Assembly: GCA_963210315.1 (NCBI GenBank)
Contig: OY723282.1
Location: 496,001 to 560,000, forward strand
DNA length: 64,000 nucleotides
Source: Rhynchopus euleeides
Taxonomy: Eukaryota; Euglenozoa; Diplonemea; Diplonemida; Diplonemidae
Reading direction: 5' to 3'
Part shown: positions 31,051 through 40,500 of the stretch, piece by piece
Layout of the letters: every line of letters starts with the position of its first letter
Numbering within the stretch: the stretch's first letter is position 1
Program-made: the position numbers and the translations under genes
The notes under the pieces: generated by a model
What the model saw: the letters and a program-made list of their open reading frames with translations, nothing else
Databases searched by the model: none
What the model was told of the DNA's origin: nothing

Positions 31051-32040
31051 TCACTGAGCGAGCAACGCCACTGCCTGCTCCACAGACCCGTGGGACTGCT
31101 CGAGCGCAGCACGCGCGCTCTCCTCCGAAAACCCCATGTCCACCAGGGCCTGGAGCGACTCGGGAGACACCGCCACATCCGGTATCCCCGCGCTGCTCCC
31201 GCCACGCGGGAACGCCCCGAAGTCGATGTCGTCAATCTCATCCTCCGCAGCGACCACACCGCGCTGCCTGGCACCCGTTCCCCGGGCACCACGGTAGCGC
31301 AGATCGGTAGCTCCTTCGGGGCCCTGCCCACGGGCGGCAAACGCGCCGAAATCCCAGTCACCGTGACCCGGGAGGAGCTGGTCGCGGTAGGGGCCATCCT
31401 GGGCACCCTGCCCATGAAGGGAGGCCATGATTTCGCCAGGAGGGGGTCGGGGCGCATTCTTTGACTCCAACACCATGTTGAGGGTGTCGAAGAGGCCCGA
31501 GCATGACTTGGGGATCTCGATGTAGCGGAATGGGAGGCGCTTCGAGGTGGTCAGCAGTCCCGCAAGCAGGGCAACGCCTGTCTGGGCGCTGCCGAACGAC
31601 AGGGTGCACCACATGGCAGAGGCGTAGACGAAGATGTTGTCGGAGAGGTGGAGGCGGGGGACGTCGGAGAGGTAGCGAACGAGCAGTGTGTAGATGAATG
31701 CCGAGGGGCCCGGGCGGACCAGCCTGAGGGAGGAGAGTCCGGTTGCCTTGAAGATGGCGACGTGGAGGAGCAGTGTGAGGCTGCTCGACACCAGGATGAA
31801 GCTGGCAAACCTGCGCGACCCCCACCACCTCTCCAGGGTGCGCATCACCGACAGCAGGAACCCGCCGACGACGAGGTCGCCGATCCCCGTGCAGCAGAAG
31901 GGCATCAACAGGAGCCTACCGACCTCACCCAGCTCGATGCTCTCGATGTTGACGGCGCGCATCACAAGCCGTGTGAGAGAACCTCCTATGAATATCCCAA
32001 ACAGAAGACATTTCGTCACAGGCACGCCTGCATAGTTCAT
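31051..32040 (-). CDS. UBAC2-like rhomboid-fold protein with C-terminal UBA domain
   Basis: A 329-residue membrane protein. Residues about 1-180 hold five or six hydrophobic segments in a rhomboid-like arrangement (for example LLFGIFIGGSLTRLVM and IYTLLVRYLSDVPRL) without the GxSG/His catalytic pair, so it is a pseudoprotease. A Gly/Arg-rich linker (about 215-285) follows, then a UBA domain (about 288-328: LQALVDMGFSEESARAALEQSHGSVEQAVALL). This architecture is that of UBAC2/Dsc2-type factors that work with ubiquitin ligases in ER-associated degradation. ATG 32040 opens the first hydrophobic segment. The sense strand immediately upstream is C-rich (32050-32080). Confidence 0.85.
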   Translation of the reverse strand: MNYAGVPVTKCLLFGIFIGGSLTRLVMRAVNIESIELGEVGRLLLMPFCCTGIGDLVVGGFLLSVMRTLERWWGSRRFASFILVSSSLTLLLHVAIFKATGLSSLRLVRPGPSAFIYTLLVRYLSDVPRLHLSDNIFVYASAMWCTLSFGSAQTGVALLAGLLTTSKRLPFRYIEIPKSCSGLFDTLNMVLESKNAPRPPPGEIMASLHGQGAQDGPYRDQLLPGHGDWDFGAFAARGQGPEGATDLRYRGARGTGARQRGVVAAEDEIDDIDFGAFPRGGSSAGIPDVAVSPESLQALVDMGFSEESARAALEQSHGSVEQAVALLAQ

Positions 32041-34406
32041 CGCAAACGAGAAGGGTTGGGGGGGGGTGGGGGTGGGGGGTTTCTGCGCGGATGTGTCTGA
32101 GCAGTCATGATTGAGGTTGGGGGAGTAGGGGGGTGAACTATCGGGTAGATGGCATGCAGTGAATTATCATAATCATTGGCTTTGGACTAAGAAGCGTCCT
32201 GGATGGAGCGACGAGGGGGGGGGGGGCAGGGGCTTTGAAGTGGAGAAGTGGATGTTCCGCGATATGACAAACCCGAGATGGGGGGGTGCGATAGATTGGC
32301 ATTTGTTGCAATCATCCAAATAAAACGGCTACCATGTCGCCGTGAAGCGCGCGATCCTCCGCATTCGGGTCGAGGGGCTGGGGACAGAACGGAGTGGGGA
32401 GTTGCTCTCAGACTTGGTGCACATCTTGAGCGATTTCCACCACAAGCCGAAGGCTCCGTCGTCGAAGAATGTGCGCGGATCGGGTGGTGGACCATCTTGC
32501 TGAGGGTGACCTGCGAAGAGATGGACAAGCTTCAGCTAAAGCGTCTTCGCAGAAAGAATGTGCATTTCATGTTGGATGATCGCCGCGTATCTTAGGTATT
32601 CCATCACCGATGGGACGATGGGGCATCTTGCCTGCAAAGCCATGAAATCAAGGACGGATGTGATGCAATATTCCTCCTGTGCGTCGTGAAATCATGCATC
32701 GAGAGACCTGAAACGTATATCATTCGTGTGGGTCACGCATCGGCAAGTACTCCCAAGACTCTGACAATCCAGCCCAATGACACCGCAGACGAAGCTCCCC
32801 TGCGGGGACAACGGACTCGGTTGTCGTTCATGATCCGAAGGGGGTGGCTGCGCGGAGAAAGCAGGCAGTGGGTAGCCTGGAAGAAAATACCGTTCACCGC
32901 GCGAGGCGCAGATTCAGGAGCTCGTAGAAGCACGCTGGGAATACCACCGTAGGCCAATCCACGAGGGTGCAGCTGCAGTCAGCCCGATGCACAAGCCTGC
33001 CCTCGACGAACAGGGGAAGCCTGATTTGAAACATGTCTTGAATTCTCCTTCAAAGCAGGTGAGGACAAGCTGGCTTCCTCCAAAGCCTTCGGAAGTACGG
33101 GTCACCAATACGTGGTGGCTGCAGTTTGGTGCCCCTATCACTCTTCAATAGGGTGAGGCAGGCCCCTCTCTGCAGTGTCAGGGCGCTTCAACTGGCTCGG
33201 CTGAGCGAGGATTCTCTGAGGAAACCGACACCAAAACGAAGAGAAACCGGGGCTGTGGCAGGGGGTGTGGTGTGATTGGCAGGCGCATGAGACTGTGTAT
33301 TGGCAAGCACATCGCACTTCCCTATCGCTGCATTTCATTTCCGCCTGCCCTGTAGATTCGCGGGATTACCTTCCTCAACAGAGCGGACAGGTCATGGGGG
33401 GGTGGGGGTGGGGGCAGACCGGTTCCCCATCGTAGCCTCCTGAGGGCGCAGTAGCGACCCGCAACCATTGAGCTGGTGTACTGCTCTGAGTTGAGTATTC
33501 TTTTCGTGAAACAATACGGCGATGTTCCAGATGTCCTGATTCACTTTTCGCCAATACCCCTCTACCCCCAGAGGGGCACCAGGTGCCCCTCCAGACCAGC
33601 CCACCCCCCCCCTGTCAGACCCCCACGACAGGGGTTAACCACGGAGGTAAGAGGAGGGGGGCCTAAACACGGGGGGGTCCCAGGTAATCAGGAAATCATT
33701 AGGCATCGGCAGGGAGCAGAGGGGGGGCGGCGGCAAGGGAGGCACAAAGTACAGACGTCGCTGTGTCAACAGCGTCCTGCACTCTGGGCCATCAACAAAT
33801 CAAATGAAGAAACAATTACTGTGATTTGGCCTGTGTATTCTTGATTTGGAGCTAACGACGCAGGAAACTGTGCGATGCAGAGCATGCAGGACACACCTTC
33901 ACCCGCAGCAGGCGTGTGAGGTGTTCTCGCGATCGACAAATACCCACTGGTTCTTCTCTTACGATCTCTTCTGATTTGCAGGCGTACAGTTTCCTCTGTC
34001 GGTTTGAACATCCACACAAGTGGTTGACAACGTGTCGTCGGATGCTGGCATCCCGAAGCAAGGCCGGAACAAAAGACTGTCAGAAACAAGGCGTCCTTCA
34101 CACGCCTCCAGGTGTATCGGATCAAAAACTGAACAAAAAATGGTCAACCCCATGTGATTGCACGGCAGTGAAGCAAATCCGCACCAGTGCCCAATCGCAT
34201 GTAAATATACACACACATGCGGCTTCCTGATGTTGCACCCAGTTTGGTGAGTCTGACAGGATTGTGCGGTGGAGTGCAGCCATTGTGTAAACGGAAGGTT
34301 GTGGTGTTGGATGCAGGCAAAGATGAAATTGTTTGAGGTGCCTTTTTCACTTCGATAGTGGGGCGCCAAAAATACAAGCAAGTGTGGGGAAGGTGGGTCA
34401 TGGTAC
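32041..34406. other. Intergenic spacer
   Basis: No gene seen in 2.4 kb. Short G tracts near 32055-32078 and 32215-32225. The stretch 32230-33380 has mixed composition with fewer homopolymers than other spacers. It carries only short unrelated open frames and shows no family I recognise. Confidence 0.45.
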
Positions 34407-36608
34407 TCACAGGCTCGCAACCGCTTCGAAATCGGAGTCAGCGCGGGAGGCTTTGCTGCGAGGTGAAACATCAGACGTCTGATGAAACGATGGCCCCGCC
34501 GATAGGTGCACTCTGCGGGTGGGGGAACCGACCTGGACCTGCACCTCAGCCACCACCCCAGCGCTTCCTGGCACGGAAAGCGTGCTGGCTCGCAGCGCTG
34601 CCTGCAGTGCGCCCAATGGGTTGTCAGCTGTGACGTAGAGGCACCGCACGCCAGCATCGCGTGCCACACGCCACACCTGCAGGCAGGCCTCCACCGTTCG
34701 ACCTGCAGCAGTCACGAAGCGCTGTGTGCTGGTACCCACATCCCCGTGGTGCACCATCCCGCTCGCAAGGCCAAGCGTCATGTCATCACCGGAGGGGGAA
34801 CGCAGCGCACGTTGTGCGAAGCTGACGGCGTTCTCTGCGTGCACAGGCACAGCATGCACGAGGTTCCACCCGACGAACACGTGCTCCCCGAGCAGCGTGA
34901 TGAGGGTGCCGCGGCTCTGCTGCAGCAGAGGCATCACAGCCTCCAGGGATTCGCTGATGTTTAGTTCGACGCTGCCGGGATGGATGCCGCACATGCTGAG
35001 GGTTCCAACGGTGGCATGCGTTGCATTCATCCGCAAGGACTTGCTCGCGTGCCCACGTGGGGACGTCGGCTTGTTGAAGGACCCAGGTGAATAATCCGAC
35101 AATACATCGTCGCAGAGTGGGGATCGTTGCCTGCCTTCCAGTTCGACAGACCACACGTACTGGATCGCTGACAGTTCACTGACCCCCTTGAGACTTGCAT
35201 TCACGACACCGCTCACAACGCACTGCACATCTCCTCCGACACGTCCCCACAGATCTGCAGGCACGGCCACCGCACCGGGAATGCACACACCCTCAAGACG
35301 CGAAGCCACGTTCACGGTATGCCCGAAGTAGTCCACACGCCCCGTCAGTACGTTCGTCTCCAGCGTCACAGGCCCGTGGTTCACACCGATGCGCACCGTC
35401 AGCCCGCCCCACAGATCAGTGCGGTGGCAGATCGGCAGCTCCAGCAGCGCAGCAGGCCACTCCGCATCCAGCAGCCGGTCCTGCACAAGCAGCGCGAAGT
35501 CCACCGCAATACGTGCCTCCTCGAAAGCAACCATGAAGGCGTCCCCGATCGTCTTCACTTCGTAACCGCCCAGCCTTCTGATCGCCTCACGTATCACCAT
35601 GTTGTGCATCTGCATCGCCTTCTTCATCGCCTCGGGTGCCGCCTCCCAGATGTATGTCGACGCACGCACGTCTGTGAACACGATGGCCGCCTCCCGGCTC
35701 AATGTGCCAGGCACGGTACACTTGCCGGCATTGTGTGCCACGCTTTCCAGCTGCTCGAACAGCGCCTCCGGGAGGTAGGGCCGGTACGCACGCAGGTTCT
35801 GCTCCAGACGCTGCAATGCCTCGTGCATCGCTACAGGCAGCCGCCCCTCCGCCTCCGCCTCCTGCAGCATCTCCGCTACGGTGTCGACGTCGTACCCCGC
35901 CAGCAGCTTGGCAATCGCCTCCACAGTCTTAATGGTGTGCGCCATGGCCGCCTGCTCCTGATCTGCTGTTGCAGCAAACCGCCGGGTAACCAGAAAGTCG
36001 ATCAGCAGCACCATGACAGAGACACACACCTCGATGATGCCAGAGTCGTACGCGGCACGGCACGGTGGGTGTGGGCAGCGAAACGCTGCCTCTTGAAGCT
36101 CCCACCGGTACCAGTCGGGCGCTGACCCTGGCAGGTCAAACAGCCCGAACCTAAAGGTCACCTCAGCACCGCTGATAACGATCCACAAAGTCGCGACCCC
36201 CATCAGCATGTTGGCAAACGACCGGCTCAGACCGATCACCAGCGACAGATCCGCAAGCAGCACAAACATCGGCCACACTGGGGGGTGCCCCGTGGAGCGA
36301 AGATTGAGGTCAATCAAGATCGTACCGATCGACCACATGCCGATGAATATGCGAACCAATGTGCGTGTCACGTCGAAGCCGCAGACGCACATCGTGACGA
36401 GAATGAAGTGCGGCACTAGGTAGATACTAACAGCAACTGCCAGCAGGGGCCATTGGCGCGTGATCACCGACAGCACGGATGCGACAGTCATCAGCACCAT
36501 GCTGGTGACGAAGAGAAGACGCCTGTTGCTCCGCGCCTTGCCCTGCAGCTTTCCCCCCATCGATATAACGTGTTCGAACCATGCTGCAGCCGCTGCCTGC
36601 AGGCCCAT
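34407..36608 (-). CDS. Membrane adenylate cyclase, class III, with second degenerate cyclase domain
   Basis: A 733-residue enzyme predicted to make cAMP from ATP. Residues 30-210 contain about six hydrophobic segments. A conserved linker helix follows (AMAHTIKTVEAIAKLLAGYD, 222-240, to AYRPYLPEALFEQL). Catalytic domain 305-490: first metal Asp313 (VFTDVRAST), adenine-selecting Lys352, second metal Asp356 (VKTIGDAFMVAF), Asp426 (GRVDYFG), and transition-state Asn433 and Arg437 (TVNVASR). All are present, so it should be active as a homodimer. Residues about 550-665 form a second, degenerate cyclase fold (GTLITLLGEHVFVGWN; HHGDVGTSTQRFVTAAGRTVEAC). ATG 36608 is chosen because MGLQAAAAAWFEHVISMGG is conserved in the paralogue at 13878; an ATG at 36761 is in frame but not conserved. 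Confidence 0.9.
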   Translation of the reverse strand: MGLQAAAAAWFEHVISMGGKLQGKARSNRRLLFVTSMVLMTVASVLSVITRQWPLLAVAVSIYLVPHFILVTMCVCGFDVTRTLVRIFIGMWSIGTILIDLNLRSTGHPPVWPMFVLLADLSLVIGLSRSFANMLMGVATLWIVISGAEVTFRFGLFDLPGSAPDWYRWELQEAAFRCPHPPCRAAYDSGIIEVCVSVMVLLIDFLVTRRFAATADQEQAAMAHTIKTVEAIAKLLAGYDVDTVAEMLQEAEAEGRLPVAMHEALQRLEQNLRAYRPYLPEALFEQLESVAHNAGKCTVPGTLSREAAIVFTDVRASTYIWEAAPEAMKKAMQMHNMVIREAIRRLGGYEVKTIGDAFMVAFEEARIAVDFALLVQDRLLDAEWPAALLELPICHRTDLWGGLTVRIGVNHGPVTLETNVLTGRVDYFGHTVNVASRLEGVCIPGAVAVPADLWGRVGGDVQCVVSGVVNASLKGVSELSAIQYVWSVELEGRQRSPLCDDVLSDYSPGSFNKPTSPRGHASKSLRMNATHATVGTLSMCGIHPGSVELNISESLEAVMPLLQQSRGTLITLLGEHVFVGWNLVHAVPVHAENAVSFAQRALRSPSGDDMTLGLASGMVHHGDVGTSTQRFVTAAGRTVEACLQVWRVARDAGVRCLYVTADNPLGALQAALRASTLSVPGSAGVVAEVQVQVGSPTRRVHLSAGPSFHQTSDVSPRSKASRADSDFEAVASL

Positions 36609-37460
36609 CCCACCAAACCTGCCTCGACATGCTGGGTTGTGCCGTGTTGTACCCAAGGCCCCTTCACAGGAGCAGGCTTCGACGCCGCAGCAACAGGGGC
36701 ACAGCTGAAGGGGGGGAGGGGGTGGGGTAGGGTTGCCACAAGCCTGCACCTGACGCGACATGCGACAAGGCTTGCCCCTCCTGTGGGGAAGCTAACTCCG
36801 CCTGGCTCTGCCTTTCCCCAACCCCTGCAGCACCGCCCGCACAGCGACAGCCTGGACCACCTGCATGGGTGGAAACCCATACATCAGCAGATCAGCCCCC
36901 TGTCAAACAGTGTGGGAGCCCAACGCCTCACCGAAAACAACGACGCTCGGTATGCAAGCAATCTGATCACAGGATTCTGAGTTCAAATCCAAACAATAAG
37001 GTTGTTTGTGTGACAAATCCGGGCAAAAACTATATGTGCCCCCGCTGGATCGCAAAGTGACAGCAAAACGAGACAACAAACCAATTGCTACCGAAAGTTG
37101 TTTTGTTGGAACGCAGACCCCGCTCTTTGTGTGCACCACTCCCCGGTCTGATGAAGTGGTGTGAGTGGGGACGCACGATCCAGCTAAAAGCACAGAAAGT
37201 TCCCCCAGTTGGCTACGCCGAACTAACAGAACTAATACAACCGGGCAAATCACAAGAGAGAAGGGCAGCAACGACAGTTGGTGTTCTTCGAACGCAGAAC
37301 ACCCCACAGCCCGCCGGGCGTATGAAGTGTTCGCAAGGATCCACACGGTGAAAAGGTTCCTGAGCTGGCCCCGCCGAACTTACAAAACCAAAATCAACAC
37401 CCGCAGCCTGATGAGGAGGCTTTGCCCTTCCGTTGCCCCTCAAACAACGCACCGCCCCCC
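36609..37460. other. Intergenic spacer, mostly dispersed repeat D
   Basis: No gene seen. The first 40 bases are the leader shared with the pseudo-cyclase gene. From about 37010 to the end the sequence is dispersed repeat material also found at 49545-49865 and 19795-19930. Confidence 0.6.
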
Positions 37461-37505
37461 CTACGATATTTTTGACACCGACAGGAGCCCCCCTGTTGCG
37501 GTGGA
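37010..37505 (+). repeat. Composite dispersed repeat D overlapping a gene 3' end
   Basis: Positions about 37027-37220 and 37268-37330 match 49552-49755 and 49803-49862 (for example GACAACAAACCAATTG and CAGAAAGTTCCCCCAGTTGG). Positions about 37380-37505 match 19795-19930. The last 45 bp include the stop codon and final ~15 codons of the minus-strand gene at 37461-42167. Confidence 0.75.
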
Positions 37506-40500
37506 ATAATCCCCACAGGGGATCGACCCGGGCCCGCTGCTCCCCACAGCGCTCCCACCACCGCCACCGCCACCCCCACAGCTTGCCTGGCTGCCGGGCT
37601 GCGACCCCCGACCCGACCTACTGGCAGCCGACGCTGCGTAGAACATGTCGTCCAGACCAACGCTCACCCCCTCCCCCGGCCGATACTTGATGCTCCGACT
37701 CAGCAGGATTGGCGGTGCCACCTTGCCAGACGTGTAATGAACCTGCTCCGCCTGCAGCGACGCCGGTGTGAGGTAATCAACCAGCCCGGTCCGCAGGTCC
37801 CGGTCCCCCCAGCGGGACCCGAGCTCGCTGAACAGCCCCGCCCCGCCCCCGGCAAACCCGGCATTCCGGCACTCCGCCCCAATCCGCTCCTCGGCCTCAC
37901 TCCGCGCCGCCTTCGCCGCCGAAAGATCCTTCAGAATCGCCACCCTCTGCGCAGCGTTAGCCTCCTTCCTCTGCTGCACCATATTCCGCCTCTCTGTTGA
38001 AGTCAGCTGCAGCACCTTCCCCCTCCCGGTGACCGCCGCGCTGAACCGCAGAAGCCTATCGCGCAGCCCTACCCCTCCCCTCCCCTTCGGCCTGTCACCA
38101 CAACCCTTTGGCCGCTTGACCACACCCCGGGGCTCCCCGGGATCCACGGGACTCTTCTCAGAAGCCCCACCACCCTGCCTGGGCTGCTGCTTCTCCCCCC
38201 CCCGCCGTCCCGGCGGAGGGGCTGGCTTGTGCACCGCACGCGGTTCCACCCCCTCCGCACACCCCACCTTCTGCCCTCGGGTGTCTGCCTCGCCCATCAG
38301 CCTCTCGAGACGGAGGATACGGTGGAGGTCAGCTGCATCATCGGGCGTTGGGTTCAGCATCGCAGGAACCCCGACAAGCTTCAGCTTTGTGATCAGGCTC
38401 CGGAGTTGCCCCAGCCGCCTGTAGAGCCCGACCCTCCGCTCGGAGGAAGCGGCATCTGTGTCATACTTTATGAATGCGAGGGAGCGTTTCACAGAGTCCG
38501 CCTCCACCTCAGACTCGGAGAGCACCACAAGCGGGTGGTCCCTCGGGAGGTCGTTTGCAGACAGCGTGCCCCCGGAGTGGGTGTCCAGGACATATTTTGC
38601 AAACCTGGGTGCGACCCCGGAGATCGGGCCTTGCGTGTGGGTGGGGCGTGACCCTGCCCGGCTCAACGTCTCCCACTCTGCACACTCCAGCTTAAACCAG
38701 GGCGGCGCATCGGCGTGTTGGAGGAGATGATCACAGAGCGCCTGCATGCGTGTCGCATTCGGGGCTGCCCTCGGTGAATCCGCTCCGGGGAGCCGGCCTG
38801 CCCCCCGAGGGAGGCCGAGTATGATATGCCCTAAAACAGGGAGTGCCTCGACATGCTTCAGGAATGTCGCCACGATGTCCTGCAGATGGAGGGTCCACAG
38901 TGTGGCTGACGTGTGGCTCTTGATGTGAAACCGCTTCCCGGTTGCCCGTGCCTCCCCAAAGGCCGATCCGGTGAAGATGTCCTTCCGAAACCCGGTGGCG
39001 AAATGCTGGGAGGCAGGGGTCACGCTCAGAACCCCACGGCTGCACCACCCCACCATGCGGGGGGCGACATCCCGCAGCACGGCACCCGCAGGCAAGGTGC
39101 AGAACCGGAACCGCTTCAGCAGGTCGTTAAAGAAAGGCTTGAGGGATATCATCAGATTTGCCTGATCTTTCAGGGTGGGGCACAGGAGCCTTTGCTGGTG
39201 CCCCTGCGGGGCACCCCCCGCATCCTCCGGGGGTTGAACCGCGAGCATCCTTCGGAATATCGGGAGTGTCTCGACAAGATACTCCGCGGTAAACTCCGGC
39301 GTTGTCACCAGCGCAGCCGCCCTCTCGCTTTTCAAGCTGAGATACACCTCGCTGATCCCCGGGAGCTGAACGGGAGGCATACCCGCGGGGCACGTGAGAG
39401 CTACCTTCCACGCAAGCACATACTGCTCGCACACCACTGTCTCGTCAGGGGGATGGCCGGCAAGACATGCCACCCCGACGATACCCCCACGGAGGGCCCT
39501 CCCGCAGGCATAGCTCCCGTCGGGGATGTCATCAGGGTCGAACAGCGGAGGCGCAGCTGGAAGCACCGGATCCGGCTCGACTTTCAGGAGCGACGCGTGC
39601 GACATGTTTGCAAATAGCTTCCGCGGGTGTCGCGGGGTGGGCAACTCTCCGCTGCGTTGGGCCTGGTGGTGCCGAAGGGAGGCCATGGCGACGGATCCCA
39701 CATTATTGCAGGCCCCGCCCCCCCTCACGCTGCCATCGCCGAGCGTCACCCCGAGGGAGGCTGTGGAAATGCCGTGCGGCATGGGCGGGCGTTTCGACAC
39801 CGGGGCGGCGGGGGAGGTGTTGCGGTGCGGCTGCTGCTGCTGCTGCTGCGCGTGCTGCCCCCCCTTCGCCTGCCCCGCCCGCCTCCCCGCCCTCTGCCGC
39901 GCCAGCTGCAGCCCGTGAAACTCAAACCCGCTCTCCACCGCCGGGCGCCACCCCGCAGGGGACTCCGCACGGTGGCGGTGGTGGGGCTCCGCCCCACCAC
40001 CACCACCGCCACCCCACGCCTTGCCAAGGCCGAGCCTGGCCAGGTCGTTGCTGGGGTCGACCTCCCCCGACTTCCGGTAGATGCACCTGGATGTCCCCGG
40101 GTATTTCCCCTGCCTGACGTAGGCTGCAGACCCCTCCACAATGACATACGCCACATTGTCCTGCCGTGCATCCTGGGTGCACAGCGTGGCGCCCGGCGGG
40201 AAGCAGCACGCCTCTGCGGATTCGAGGATGCGACGGACACCACCCTCCGGGAGTGAGGCAAACCCGAGAAACGATGCCAACGCCTCCTGGGTCAGCGGCA
40301 GCGCCGCCTGCATGTATGCGGTTCGCACGGCGGTGCTGATGTCGCGCCACGATGCTGCGAGCTGGGCAGGCGTCGTCTGGGCAGGGGCGGCTGCCGCAGG
40401 AGAGGGCTCCACAGGCTTGGCACCGCCGGCATCCCCAAGGCGTGCAGGCTTGAGGCAGCCGTGGTGGGTCTGTGGGGCGGTGGAGGTGGAGGTGGTGGTG

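Noticed and set aside
36960..37000. GTTCAAATCC as a tRNA B box
   Set aside because: No cloverleaf can be drawn around it, and it lies at the edge of dispersed repeat D.
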